Shown piece by piece: positions 1 through 11,334 of a stretch of DNA of 64,000 nucleotides. The position numbers and the translations under genes were made by a program. This DNA comes from Zasmidium citrigriseum. Lineage: Eukaryota > Ascomycota > Dothideomycetes > Mycosphaerellales > Mycosphaerellaceae. Numbering within the stretch: position 1 is the stretch's first letter; each line of letters opens with the position of its first letter. Location: positions 124,001 to 188,000 of the forward strand of contig NHNW01000044.1 in NCBI GenBank assembly GCA_002786025.1, given 5' to 3'. The notes below the pieces were generated by a model. It saw only the letters and a list, made by a program, of their open reading frames with translations. It searched no databases and was not told where the DNA came from.

Positions 1-1954
1 TGCCTTCCCGGTTCGATATCATCTGTGGACTTGCGAGCTACAACATTGCCGACTGTGATGTACAGATAATTCACGCCTCCCCATCGTGGCGAGCCAAGAC
101 CATGCGAGGACAACGTGCCTTGTGTTCCAAAGTGAACAGCGCGTCTCCCACGCGTCCACAAGCTTGCCGTGGAAAGGAACGTTGCGACAAGCTCAGGGTC
201 CTTGAACTGCTAGCAACACATCAGACTCCTGCCATGTGAGCCTTCCCACAGCCGGTCTGGTATCTCGTGCGACGGTACCTCTCCACATTGCCGAGATGTT
301 CCAGGGGTTCCATCTGCAGCGGGCATACTGGTCCGTCAAGGATAACAACTGCCGTGGTCCCCAGCCTGAAGAGTCTTGTAAATCCGAGTAGCGAACGAGA
401 GCTCTGGATTGGCTCTCCTGGAGAAGCCAACGAGGCCCAACAGCGCTCGGCACGCGCAGATGGTTGCTGATCCTATCGTTATGCAGGGCAAAGAGCTGAC
501 ACGGAGCTCTGCATCCTTCCAGAATCTCTTGCCTCTAGGCGTTTGGAGTCTCGAAGTATTTTCATTGGTTGCTGATGGATGCTTCTTCAAGTTGGCAGAT
601 TAGCGCGTCCGGTCAGATAGACGGTGTACCTCATTCAGGAAGGAGGCAACAGGACCAGCATGTTCAATGCATTGTCAAGTGTTTGTCCAGACCGCACTTA
701 GTGGGTTACACGGAGATGAAGCATTCGCCACGAAGGGATTCATCAGACTTGCCATTCCGCCCTCATTGTTCTCTTAAGGGAGAGGCGAATCTTGAGAGTG
801 TATCTTGCTGCTGTATCTCCGTAGAATGGCGACATATGCCTAGCGTGCACACTAACGCCCGAACAGCTCAAGCTTCCGCGCATCTGACAGCGAATGCGGT
901 CCCTGCAGACTGTGGTGAGATTTGGGTTTGCCGCAAGTCGCAAAGACCTGTTTGGTAGCGAAGATATCACTCGGTTGGGCATGGTGAGCAGCAGATCCGT
1001 TTTTGGACAGAGTCAGTTCGTGAGGCGGACTCGTAGGCGTGGCAATGGACGAAAGCAGGCAGGCCCCGGCTTTGACGACGTCGGCACGAGACAAGTTGGC
1101 AGATGTCGGCCAAGACGTCTGGGTTGGGTGGCTGTGGTGCTGCCGGCCGGCGAATTCACATGACGATGAGACTCTGTCTCCTCTCACATGCGACGTCGTA
1201 TCAGAATCTGTCGGGTCTGTGGTGGGTATGAAATTTTGCGGTGTCAGGCGTGTGAATGGCAGGAGGAGTACGGGTGGTGGGGGGAGCGGAAGCGAACAAG
1301 TTCTGGGCCAGAGATCGACAATGCAAGTGCAAGATGCAGCCGCGCGCACTGTTGCGAGCTCGACCGCCTGCCCCTTCGGCCAAACGACGTGCCGTGGTGG
1401 TGACAGCAGTCATATCTGCCATCTTAATTCTTCTTGATTTTATTCATTCTGTTCTGTGGTGGTGCTATTTCGCAGACGACCGGGATTGCGGTCTGGCCCA
1501 GATCTGACCGGGAAAGGGCGTTTGTGGCGTGCTTGACGTCATCTTTTGCACTCGCGTGCTTCCTGCCTGCGTCGAGGACCCTGGATCGCTCCTTCCCTTC
1601 TTCCCTAGATTAGCAAGCACCACCAGGCCTCGCCGTAGCCTCACCACACCGCACCAACGACGACGAGACTGCGCGCTCTCTCTCTCCCCTAACTGCTCAC
1701 GAGCGCAGCAGGCCGTATTGCCATTGCCCTCGCCCCCTGGTCCTCGCAAGCCGCCCGTCGACGTCATCACCACCTGCGAATCGAAACTCCTCAGCCACAC
1801 CCACCCAGCACAAGCAGCACCACCGCGAGACGCCGAATGCATGACCGCCAGCATGACCGCATTCTCCTCTAAGCGGCGCACCTAGACAGCATTCACCACC
1901 ACCGCAACACCCACCGCGCCTGGACCTCGCTGTCGCACAGCCGCCGCCACAGCC
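1..1954. other. Gene-poor left end and 5' flank of the phosphatase gene
   Basis: No reading frame here looks like a real gene: the open frames are under 170 codons, overlap on both strands and show no family motif. From about 1560 to 1950 the plus strand is strongly pyrimidine-rich, as is common in the promoter or 5' UTR of fungal housekeeping genes, and it leads directly into the phosphatase start at 1955. The first 1.5 kb may be the flank of a gene outside the window. Confidence 0.5.
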
Positions 1955-4525
1955 ATGACCACCGAGACAGCCACTTCGCCGCGATATTATGCCAGCGGCC
2001 GCTCGCAACAGCGCACCTCGACAACCCCCTCCCAACCGCCCGCCATGACGCCCTTTCTATCACCCCGTCGCGCCAGCCCGCAACGACGACCGCAAGCACC
2101 GCAGACTCCCAGTCCCAATTATTTCGGCTTCCAGGCCGACAGCTCTTCCTACCTGTCCGACTCGCCTCAACATGCCAAGAACAACTGGAGCCCGCCCTCT
2201 AGCACTGTGCGGTCCACTGCTGCCATGTCGCCCAGCGTCGTCCCCCTCGATCAGAATCCCGAATTTGATCAGTTCCGGAAGCAATCCGAGGGCAAGGCCT
2301 TTAACTTGGGCGGACTGAACAACTTCAAAATGAGCCCGCCTCCGAGACCGGGCCAGAGTCGAACAAACAGTCGCACATCCGTGTCACAGCCCCTATCAAG
2401 GCAAAAGACTGAGCCGAAGGAGATACCGAGACAGAACCATCGCGTGTCGCTGGATCAAAATGCGTCGGAGCTATCACGTTCGCCCAAGAGAGTGCTTTCA
2501 CCCGGCTCGGCTTATGAAGGCAATCGTCGGGGCTCGCCGCCAGAGGAAACTGATCTCAGCCCACAAGACACGGCGCCTCTCCCGTCTGAAAGTCATCGAT
2601 TCAAGCTGCCTCTGGAGACTCTCAATGGATCTTACAACGCTCAAAAGGCCCGTGCTGAGACCCTTCCTGTGACGACCGATGGTGATACTCAGGTTCTGGC
2701 AACTCCACAGCATGTAGTCAATCTCATAACATCGCGGACGGACGACATATTAATACTGGATTTGCGGGTACAAACGCAGTATGCGAACTCACATATTACA
2801 GGTGCATTGAACCTTTGCATTCCCACGACCCTCCTGAAACGGCCTTCTTTCAACGTGCAGAAACTCGGAGACACTTTCAAGGACGATGAGCAACGGGCCA
2901 AGTTCGAGAACTGGAGAAAGAGCAGTTACATCATCGTCTATGATGGCAGCTCTGCCGTTCTCAAAGATGCGACGATATGTCTGAACACGATCAAAAAATT
3001 CCGCGGAGAGGGCTACGATGGAACGCTGTACATCATCAAAGGCGGTTTCCTCGAGTTCGCCAAGCGATTCCCTGGGTACGTTGACAGCGGCATCGACTCA
3101 ACGACTCATGAATCCGTTGAGGGCGACGGTCCAGCAGTCGCACCCGCTGTTGGAGGATGCCCAATGCCGTCAACAGACAAGCCTGCAAATCCATTCTTCG
3201 GCAACATTCGACAAAATATGGATTTGATCGGTGGCGTCGGCCAGCAGTCGGTAGCGCATCCATCTAGGGAGACTCAGTCCGCGGAGGAGGACTACCCTGA
3301 CTGGTTGAAGGTCGCCGCTAGGAAAGAAGATCAAGGCAAGTTTGTCGCAGAAAAATTCGAAGCCATTGAGCGAAGGGAGAAGAAGCGAATGGAGGATGCG
3401 CTTTCGGGGAAGGTCTCTTGGGGAAGTAGCACTCCCAAATCTCCCGGCACGTCCAGTGGCAAAGTCCAGATTGCCGGCATCGAGAAGGGAAACAAGAATC
3501 GATACAACAACATCTGGCCTTTCGAGCATTCTAGGGTCCGCCTGCAGGGTGTGCCGAGTCATGGATGCGACTACTTCAACGCGAACCATATCAAGGCATC
3601 GTGGAGCAATAAGCGGTACATCTCGACGCAGGCGCCAATCCCCGCCACTTTCAATGATTTCTGGAACGTTGTCTGGCAGCAGGACGTCCGCGTGATTGTC
3701 ATGCTCACAGCGGAGAAAGAAGGTGCTCAAGTCAAGGCCCACAACTACTGGGAGAGCAAGCAGTACGGTTCAATACACCTGGACTTTTTGTCAGAGAAGC
3801 GGGCGTCTCTGGAGCCGTCTAGAATACATCGACACCAGAAGCGGCCATCTGCTGTCAAGCGATCGTCGACGTCGTCGCAGAACCCCCAGATACCCCTGGC
3901 GCGGCTGGAGAGCAAGGATGACAAAAACAGCGAGCAGCCGTATGTGATTGTGCGGAAGTTTACCGTGAAGCACGACAAGCATCCGTTCGAGCCGATGCGG
4001 GAGATCACTCAACTGCAGTATTCGAGCTGGCCAGACTTTGGTGCTCCCGCGCATCCCGCGCATCTCCTCGGACTGGTAGAACAGTGCGATGCAGTCGTTC
4101 GGGCCACTAACAAGACCAGCGCTCGTGAGCCAGAGTCGCCTAACAAGCGACCTATTCTTGTCCACTGCAGCGCTGGATGCGGTCGTACGGGTACTTTCTG
4201 CACCGTTGACTCGGTCATTGACATGCTCAAGCGCCAGCGAGCGGCACGACAGGCTCGGGAAGGCTCCCCCATGGATGTCGACAAGGCCCCGCCGGCCAAG
4301 CAAAGAGACGCTGGCTTCTTTGCATCGCAGTTCCGAGAGAACCACGACGAGATCGACGGGGCTTGGGTCCAGCGCGACGATCAGGACCTTGTCGAGAAGA
4401 CCGTCGAAGACTTCCGGCATCAACGGTTGAGCATGGTGCAAAGTCTGCGACAGTACGTCCTCTGCTATGAAAGCGTCATGGAATGGCTCGTGGACGAGCG
4501 ACTAGCAGCCAAGGAGGCATCTTGA
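1955..4525 (+). CDS. Rhodanese-PTP dual-domain protein tyrosine phosphatase
   Basis: Intronless gene of 856 aa. The first ~245 residues are Ser/Pro-rich and probably disordered. A rhodanese-like domain follows (about 248-377), then a classical tyrosine phosphatase domain (about 500-845). The P-loop HCSAGCGRTG is complete, with the nucleophile near Cys738, and the WPD loop is present as WPDFGAP near residue 691. In the rhodanese domain the usual catalytic Cys position appears to read as Asp in IIVYDGSS, so that domain is probably a docking module. This layout matches the fungal Ptp2/Ptp3/Pyp group, which dephosphorylates MAP kinases (Hog1 or pheromone/wall kinases) through a rhodanese-type docking domain. 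That role is inferred from the family. An insert with a Pro/Lys-rich stretch lies between the P-loop and the C-terminal helices. Confidence 0.9.
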   Translation: MTTETATSPRYYASGRSQQRTSTTPSQPPAMTPFLSPRRASPQRRPQAPQTPSPNYFGFQADSSSYLSDSPQHAKNNWSPPSSTVRSTAAMSPSVVPLDQNPEFDQFRKQSEGKAFNLGGLNNFKMSPPPRPGQSRTNSRTSVSQPLSRQKTEPKEIPRQNHRVSLDQNASELSRSPKRVLSPGSAYEGNRRGSPPEETDLSPQDTAPLPSESHRFKLPLETLNGSYNAQKARAETLPVTTDGDTQVLATPQHVVNLITSRTDDILILDLRVQTQYANSHITGALNLCIPTTLLKRPSFNVQKLGDTFKDDEQRAKFENWRKSSYIIVYDGSSAVLKDATICLNTIKKFRGEGYDGTLYIIKGGFLEFAKRFPGYVDSGIDSTTHESVEGDGPAVAPAVGGCPMPSTDKPANPFFGNIRQNMDLIGGVGQQSVAHPSRETQSAEEDYPDWLKVAARKEDQGKFVAEKFEAIERREKKRMEDALSGKVSWGSSTPKSPGTSSGKVQIAGIEKGNKNRYNNIWPFEHSRVRLQGVPSHGCDYFNANHIKASWSNKRYISTQAPIPATFNDFWNVVWQQDVRVIVMLTAEKEGAQVKAHNYWESKQYGSIHLDFLSEKRASLEPSRIHRHQKRPSAVKRSSTSSQNPQIPLARLESKDDKNSEQPYVIVRKFTVKHDKHPFEPMREITQLQYSSWPDFGAPAHPAHLLGLVEQCDAVVRATNKTSAREPESPNKRPILVHCSAGCGRTGTFCTVDSVIDMLKRQRAARQAREGSPMDVDKAPPAKQRDAGFFASQFRENHDEIDGAWVQRDDQDLVEKTVEDFRHQRLSMVQSLRQYVLCYESVMEWLVDERLAAKEAS

Positions 4526-5800
4526 GAATCGAAAGCGGCAGTCATGAGCATTGGGTGGAGCGATTGGCGTTTTGGGCAAGGGAACGCATTCTTCTGGGTC
4601 TTCATACGTGATGAAGGGGTCGTCTTCTTTTTGCATTGGGTCAGGATTGGTATGGCGTTCTTGGGAGCGACGCTTACCTACGATATAGAGCTTTACAGGT
4701 CAAAGCCCTACAGATAGGATTAGGAGTGTGGTATAGGTATCTTCCATCGATTGATGGGAGAAATGCATAGCGAGAAATGAATCTGTTCATGCAACTTCAA
4801 TCATTGCACATGCGAGAGGGAAAGGAGCAAGTGGATGAGTATATGTGTAAGAAGGCAGTCGGCTGTATCGTCTACCGTCCTTCCGAGTGAATACGCAGAC
4901 GCTCTTCTGACATGTTGCAAGATGGCAAGGAATGCTTGAAGATGTGTTGGGATCGATTGACTCTCATTGTATCGTATGCCATACTCAATTAGACCTCTCC
5001 ACTCCACTAGCTAGCTACTAACGCAATTGCATTGAACGCAAGCAAATGCATAGAATACAGTCAAGTCAAGCAAATGTACCAAACCAACTCGGCAATTTCA
5101 CACGTGCTTAGCCGCGCTATCGTTCCTCGTGATTCCAAACGAGAGACCGATAGCGCATGGGTTGTTGGATCTTGGTCGTGATCCCGCTGACATCCGTTTC
5201 CCTTGTCTTGTCTTGTCTCGGTCATTGCTGTGCAGGCTTACCGCGCGGTTAGAGACAACGCCTTTCTAGAGACCATCGAAAACTTCTACATCGGCTTGAG
5301 CAATGACAGGACAATGCGACTGTTTGTGGAAGCAACGTAGAAGCAAAGAAAGAATCCCTCTCTCGATAGATTGGCCCGGATCTCACAACCTCCGATTTCC
5401 AGATCTCAAGCTGATTCGCTCGCTTCCGTCTCCCCACGCCGAGAGATGCCGCGCGTGCGTGCGTGCCGCGATCGCCGGGGCGGCTGGCTGCTTACGGCAG
5501 GAGCGAGGAGGGACAACCACACTTCCACCACTGGACTCCCAAGAGAAGAGGCGCTTGCTGCGCATTTCTTGGATCGCCCGGCGCTTCTTGTCTCCTGTCT
5601 CGAGGTCTCTTCTTTGTATTTGGAAAGAGAGGAGGCTGTGCAAGAAAAGTTCAAAGACTACGGCTCGACTGGTTCCCGCGGAATTGCATGTGTTTCGTTG
5701 ACGACAACATGCGGTCGGCGGGAGGCGAATTTCTGTGAGACGACTACCGGTACCCTTTCTGTTTACTGGGTTTCTACTTTCTGGACTGGACACGACGACT
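4526..5800. other. Intergenic region, phosphatase to RING ligase
   Basis: About 1.27 kb lies between two genes on the same strand. It should hold the 3' UTR of the phosphatase and the promoter/5' UTR of the RING-finger gene. Short overlapping frames are present on both strands but none has recognisable protein features. Confidence 0.4.
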
Positions 5801-7460
5801 ATGGCTCTCTTTCTGGTATCGGCGCTGGCGAGTTTGGCGGCCGCGCAGTCCATTTCGCCGGCCAATTCGACGGATTCGCAACACCTCGAGCACGATGGCT
5901 TGCAGGATAGTCTGCAGTTGGTGATCTCGCAGTCAAGGGACGGTGGGAGTATGACGGTGTTTCCTGTGGCGGGTCTTACGGCGGCGGCGCAGCATTACAC
6001 ACCCGTACGTATCACTGATCTTTGAGGATGGATGCGATGCTGATTATGGGTAGAATGATGGCTTCCATGGGCCTGTGATACTCGCGAATGCAAGTTCGCA
6101 ACTGACGCTCGATGCTGCGGATATTGCGTTTATCTCTTGCGATCCTTATACCGGGAATTTGCAACCTGACGACGTTTTTACGACTGCCACCGACCGCAAT
6201 GTCTCAGCCATTGTGCTCTATTCTGAGCGCGCTGCCGGTTGCTCGCTAGACGACTCGCCGAACGATTACGATCGGATCTTCTCCATGCGGACGAGCAATA
6301 GCACGAAAGATATGTTGGACGTGGTCAATGGGTTGGGATCTTCAGCATACGCCTACGTCGCTCCAAGGGATGCGATTGGTGGTAGCAGTATGAGCAATGG
6401 AACGGCGAATGATACCGGTAGTGGACAACAGAATCAGCAGAATGCCCTCGGTCCGTCGCCGAGTACGGCTGTGGCTATGATCATACTATACTCGATTACG
6501 GGGGTAATCACGGCGCTGTTCCTGGCGATCATCATCACTGGTGCGGTCAGGGCGCATCGTCATCCGGAGAGGTATGGACCGCGGAATGGCATTGGAAGGC
6601 CCAGACAGAGTCGTGCGAGGGGACTGGCTATGGCTATGTTGGAGACGATCCCGATTGTCAAGTTTGGTGATCGGGAGCAGGATCCTAAGCAGGCGAGTGA
6701 TGTCGAGTTGGCTGAAGGACGACATGGAGAGGTGGAGGTCGTTGGACAGGATGCGATTCGAGCGGCGCCGACTGCGGAGGCGAGAGGTGAAGAGGCGAGT
6801 AAAGACGGCGCGCAGGATAGTGGTAGAGAGCCGGAGACTCCTGCTGCTGGGACAGCGACCGAGAGCGGTATTGGAGGCGCGGTTCCGAGCGGACAGACCA
6901 AGATCGAAGAGAATCAAGGCTGCAGTATCTGCACCGAAGACTTCCAACTCGGCGAAGACCAGCGCGTGCTGCCCTGCGACCACCGCTTCCACCCGGCCTG
7001 TATCGACCCCTGGCTATTGAACGTCTCTGGAACTTGCCCGCTCTGTCGAATCGACCTCCGTCCTGATAACAACGAAGAAGAAGGTCCAGAGAACCCTAAC
7101 CATGTCCTCCGCGAAGGCGAACCAGGCGAAATGCCGCCTCCACTAGCGGAGACAAACGAGAGGGCCAGTGTACGGAGGAGTATTCTCCAAGGTATCATGG
7201 GTGTTCGGAGGCCGGAACGTATGACTCGAGATGAGCGGATTGCGGCGTTGAGACAGTATCGTGCTCAGCAGAATGCGAGACGGGTGGCGGAGAGGCATCA
7301 GAGTACGACAGACAACTCGGATACTGACGCTCCTGCTGCGACTGTGACTGAGGAAGAGTCCAGCACGCGAAGAAGGCTGAGGAATGCTTTCCGGATTCGG
7401 ACGAGGAGGACAGGTCAGCAGCAGCAAGAAGAGGGCGATCGGAGGCGAGAGGGGACGTAG
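5801..7460 (+). CDS. Membrane PA-type RING-H2 E3 ubiquitin ligase
   Basis: Two exons, 5801-6004 and 6054-7460, give 536 aa; the 49-nt intron starts GTACGT and ends TAG. The Met at 5801 was chosen because it opens a clear signal peptide (MALFLVSALASLAAAQS). The lumenal part resembles a protease-associated domain, with the NDGFHGPVILA segment restored by splicing. One membrane segment (AVAMIILYSITGVITALFLA) follows, then a cytosolic acidic region, a RING-H2 finger (C-x2-C ... HRFHPACIDPW ... CPLC) and a basic tail. This is the order of the RNF13/GRAIL (PA-TM-RING) family of endosomal, vacuolar or Golgi ubiquitin ligases. Substrate is unknown. Confidence 0.85.
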
Positions 7461-8382
7461 TTTTTGACTGGGATTGAAATGGCGTTTTGGATAGGGGCCT
7501 TGTGTGGTATATGATGTTATGAATCAATGGGAATGGGATCGGGGCATAGCGATGGGGCGTGCCAGGCGTTTGAGGGTTTGATACTATGAGTATCGAAAGG
7601 CATGAGATGTGGAGATGAATGAGGGTGACCTCTTTCTCGTCGAGCTAGGAGACAGAACGCTGCACAGGAAAACGATGCTGTGCACCTCGAATTGCTCCTT
7701 CTTGATGTTTCCTTTTGGCTCACTCACCTTTGCTTACATTGTCTTCACAACCTGTAACCAGATCGATCGTGTTGGCCACTGAAGCAAAACAAAAGGAAAA
7801 GATGGTTTGGAGAGCTGTCATGAAATTCTGCCACCGCCAAGTCTCCTCTCGAAGCAAAAAAGTTTCCCCACCAACTCCAAAAGCAAAACAAAAAAGAATC
7901 ATTGCAAGAATGCCCACTCCCCTTAAGAACTGTTAGAATATATTCAATCACTCAACGAAGGAGCGTAAACGAACCGAATCGAACGAGGGATCTTCTCATT
8001 ACGAGTGAGACGCTGTACCACTAAGCCAAGCCTTGAAAGGTGTTAGCCACTGACCCTTGCACGGGAAGCAAGAGGTGGAACTTACGGGCTTGCTGAACGC
8101 TGATTCGTTGGTAGCTGAAACCTGTGTTGCGTTTATATAGGCGCAACTAGATGGACTCGGCTAAAGAAGGTACAATTGGAACGATACTTTGATATTCATG
8201 TGGTTGATTTTATTGTGTTGGCTGACGGCCTTGGTCAAATTTTGCCCGTTGAAGGCTGTGCTTTCTCATTCTGCAAAATCGACGAATTCGTTGTGTATCG
8301 TTTGAGTTCCAAAGTCGAACGTCACTCCTTCCCTTCAACGAAACCACATACTTTCCAACCTGCAGCATCTTTTTCAGACACC
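7461..8382. other. Intergenic region containing a tRNA-like relic
   Basis: About 920 bp holds the 3' end of the RING gene, an A-rich stretch at 7790-7900, the tRNA-Thr-like sequence annotated separately, and the 3' flank of the minus-strand coiled-coil gene. No other coding signal is seen. Confidence 0.4.
7962..8036 (-). pseudogene. tRNA-Thr(CGU)-like sequence, 3' half degenerate
   Basis: Read on the minus strand, this has a normal tRNA 5' half. There is a D-arm with GGCTTAGTGGTACAGC, a five-pair anticodon stem (TCTCA/TGAGA) and the loop CTCGTAA with anticodon CGT at 8001-8003. A T-loop TTCGATT is also present. However, the T-stem pairs only in its three inner positions and the 3' acceptor strand does not pair with the 5' acceptor strand. 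It is best read as a decayed or truncated tRNA-Thr. A functional gene with an unusual 3' half is less likely. No clear Pol III T-run terminator follows. Confidence 0.45.
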
Positions 8383-9010
8383 TCATTGATACTGCTCATG
8401 GAACCGCTCAAAGTATGTTCTCGCCAACTTTGACTCCTCGGCATGCTTTCTCGCTCGCTGCTGCCTCTCCATCTTGTTGACCTTCTCCTCCTGGACTTTG
8501 ATCGTCTTCTCCGTCTCCTCCAGACGTTGCTCGGTAACATTAAGGAAATGAATTGCGGCCTGGAAGTCCATTGTCTTGTCCTCAATCTTCTCCTGTTGCT
8601 GCTCTTTCGACTGCGACGAGGTAATTGGACCACCGTCGTTTGTACGATGGTCTTTGGCATATTGTTCTTCTAAACCCTTGATCTCTCGCTCCAAATGGTT
8701 GATTGAAGTCAAGGTGTCTGCTTTCCGCGTGCAATGTGTCTTCAACACATCCCATAGCCTGGCAAGTTCGGCCTTCTGAGCGTCCATATCGCCCTCCTTC
8801 GACTGCTTCTCTTCTGCTATTCTTGCCTGAGCCTTGATCATTGCCTCTTGAAAGCTTGGCATTCTCAGACAAGTATGCAAATCGACGTTATGGATCTGTA
8901 GGCGTTTCGTGGGCCTGGTTCAGCTACAAGTGCGGACGACTTTCAGCTTAACATATTTGACGCAGTGAACGCCACAAACAAGTCTAGAATGGTGTAGAAG
9001 TCTTCCACGG
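8383..9010 (-). pseudogene. Coiled-coil gene with a destroyed J-domain (array member 1)
   Basis: An open frame from Met at 8862 to a stop at 8383 encodes about 159 residues of almost continuous Glu/Lys/Gln-rich coiled coil. Upstream in the same reading direction are relics of the J-domain seen in the next gene. VEDFYTILDL is encoded at 8979-9008, and LNQAHETPTDP at 8891-8923 is followed in frame by a TAA stop at 8888-8890. The HPD-bearing helix between these relics cannot be found. It is therefore a third copy of the neighbouring J-domain gene whose first exon has decayed. Whether the coiled-coil part is still translated from 8862 is unknown. Function unrecognised. Confidence 0.6.
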
Positions 9011-9358
9011 CTTTACTCGTATCGCTTCTTTGATGTTGAAAGTATGTGCAGGACAGGTCGATGTTCAATGACAAACAGAGGCCCGGAAGAACGTTCGATG
9101 CATCTTCCCGAAGGACAAGGCTGTCTGCATGTTTACTGATCCCTGGATTTGTGTTTGCAAAATGTTCGAAACGAGATGGCCTACGAACTGTACATCGTAA
9201 GCTAGAAGAGCACGACTCACAAGTGGAGAAGATAGTTGAGCAGAAGTGTTCGCATGTGCTAGAATAGTCCTGACCTCACGCTTCCCTACCACAATCATGA
9301 AAATGGGTACCGCAAGGCCTCGAGAGAGTCAACAATCGAAGTCTCCAATCTCTTAATT

Positions 9359-10100
9359 TCAACCCTTCTTCTTCGACTGTTGCTTCCAATACTCATCCTC
9401 CTCCCTCCTCCTCTCATACATCCTACTCCTAATCCCCTGAACCACAGCATCCTGGGCCGCGATCTTCTCCATCGTCTCGCACAAATTCATTTCCTCGCGC
9501 TCCAAGTCCTCCAACAACCGCCACCATCTCAAGATCTGCGACCGCGTCTCCGGACTCGCCGTCGCGTAGGAACGCTCGAGTGGCTCGGCGTTTTCCTGGC
9601 TCTCATTCTTTTGCTTGCAGAGCCGTCCTGTCAGTTCCCAACAGCTGTCCCAGCGGCCTCGCAGGGCTTTGAGATTGGCTTTGGCTTGATCGAGTTGCAT
9701 CTCGAGCTCTTGGATGTCGGCAATGAACTTTCTTTGGCGTGCTTCGGAGGCAGAGACGTCGGCGGCGGGAGCGTAAGCGGTGGAGGGTTTCGAGGCCTGC
9801 GAGGTTGGTGCGTGATTTTGCAGGCGTATGCGCCGGGCCATGTCGTAGTCTCTACGTCTCACTGGATCCGAAAGAGTTTCATGAGCTTCGTTGAGCTGGA
9901 AGAGATTGATGTCAGTTTCTGTACCACGTTCAGGGGCCAGCCTTGCTTACGAGTTGGAAACCAGCTGTTGATCCGCCGGTCTTATCTGGATGTCTCTCAA
10001 GAGCGAGCTTCTTGTAGCTCTTCTCGATTTCTTGGAAGGTTGCTGTTGGCGGTAGGCCAAGAATGGCGTAGTAGTTCTGTTCTACTTGGGCCGGAGCCAT
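9359..10100 (-). CDS. J-domain (DnaJ-like) protein with C-terminal coiled coil
   Basis: Two exons on the minus strand, 10100-9951 and 9895-9359, give 228 aa; the 55-nt intron begins GTAAGC. Residues 8-72 form a J-domain: NYYAILGLPP, the KSYKKLALERHPDK helix with an intact HPD triad at about 37-39, then LNEAHETLSDPVRRRDYD. The triad implies it can stimulate an Hsp70 ATPase. The rest (about 100-228) is Glu/Arg-rich coiled coil ending in a Lys-rich tail. There is no Gly/Phe region or zinc domain, so it is a class III (type C) J-protein of unknown client. It is the only member of the local array with a complete J-domain. Confidence 0.8.
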
Positions 10101-10455
10101 TGTTGAACGAGTGTTGGAGGGTGAAGAAGGACGGGAATTACCAGAAAGAGCGAGGAGGCGAAGTAGATATATACAGGCGAGAGCGTCTAGTCACTGGCTC
10201 CAGTCACTAGTATGTCTTAGATTTTCTGTGTCGTCTTTCCAAGACAAGGCTGTCCGAGACGTACATGGGCGAATCACTTTGCATACTAGCAGAGCCGTTA
10301 ACATTTGAGGCCTAGAAATTGTTTCAGCGATTCAGAGCATTGATTTTTACGCAAGATCAAGCCACCTTGCATGCCCAAAGAAGTGTACCTGTCAAACAGC
10401 ACAGTCCTCTGTATGTTTGAACTACCCTTTTCGCTCCGTTACGACAGCTTTCGGA

Positions 10456-11088
10456 CTACTCTCCCAACTCTCGAAGCCTTCCCCTCGATTCCTCAGCCTT
10501 ATCCCGCTTCCTAGCAATCGCCCCCTTTAAGATTCTCACCTTCCCACGAACCTCGTCGATGAAGTCTGCAATGCTTCGCACCCTGGCCTCTCTCCACATC
10601 AACTCACCAATCCACTCCCTACACTCCACAGCTGCCATACGCCTAACATCCCACGATCGGAGGATTCTCATCTCCCTCTCCCAGTGACGTCGATCTCGCC
10701 GGAGAAAGCGTCTCAAACGAAGTTGTCGCCTTCTCTGAATCCGGAGGTCTGCCAGATCGGAGAACGTCTCATGGAGCTCTTTCCGCAAGGCTTGCGCAGC
10801 CTTGTCTCGCTGAATCCGTGGCAGGTGGACCTCGTCGTACTCGCTGCGGCTGAAGATATTCGTCAGAGTTTCACTGGCTTCGGTGGGCTAGACAAAGGTT
10901 GTAAATTAGTCACACGTATGACTTTCAAGAGGGAATAGGGGGCTACTTGCGAATCGAAGGGTAGCCACGTCCCCGTCGAAGTTCTCTGCCATGAGCTTCT
11001 GATGACTCTCTTCAATTTCGTGACATGTTGCTGTTTGAGGTAGGTTGAAAATGGTATAGTAGTCTTCTGTGGGTTGTTTGGGTGCCAT
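10456..11088 (-). CDS. Degenerate J-domain coiled-coil protein lacking HPD (array member 3)
   Basis: Minus strand, start at 11088. Exon 1 encodes EDYYTIFNLPQTATCHEIEES, clearly the start of a J-domain, but the HPD position reads ENFDGD. Exon 2 (10887-10456) opens with PTEASETL, in register with LNEAHETL of the neighbouring gene, and continues as a very Arg-rich coiled coil. The acceptor TAG at 10888-10890 fixes exon 2. The donor is uncertain. GTGGCT directly below 10969 keeps frame and gives about 183 aa, whereas GTAGCC below 10947 with the same acceptor would shift frame. With HPD lost it cannot act as an ordinary Hsp70 co-chaperone. It is a J-like paralogue or an early pseudogene. Confidence 0.6.
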
Positions 11089-11334
11089 GGTTGAAGCGTA
11101 CGTTTGCGTTGGGGTAGGAACGAGTTCTGTTTTGTTTCCAGCGGACCAAAAGGAGGTTGCGGCTGGCGGAAGGAACAGAGATAGATATACCGCTTGCAAT
11201 GTCTCGAATGTTTCATTCACAAGCTTGTGGTTGAGACATGGCCGTCCAGGGCCTTGCTTTGCGAATGCCCAGTCTTGCGGTTGCTGATCATATGATCGTC
11301 AATCAATAGCCGCCTTGTCTCTGTGATATGTTTT

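Noticed and set aside
852..1437. Overlapping frames of 130-165 codons on both strands near the left end
   Set aside because: Mutually overlapping, no motifs, no plausible intron structure.
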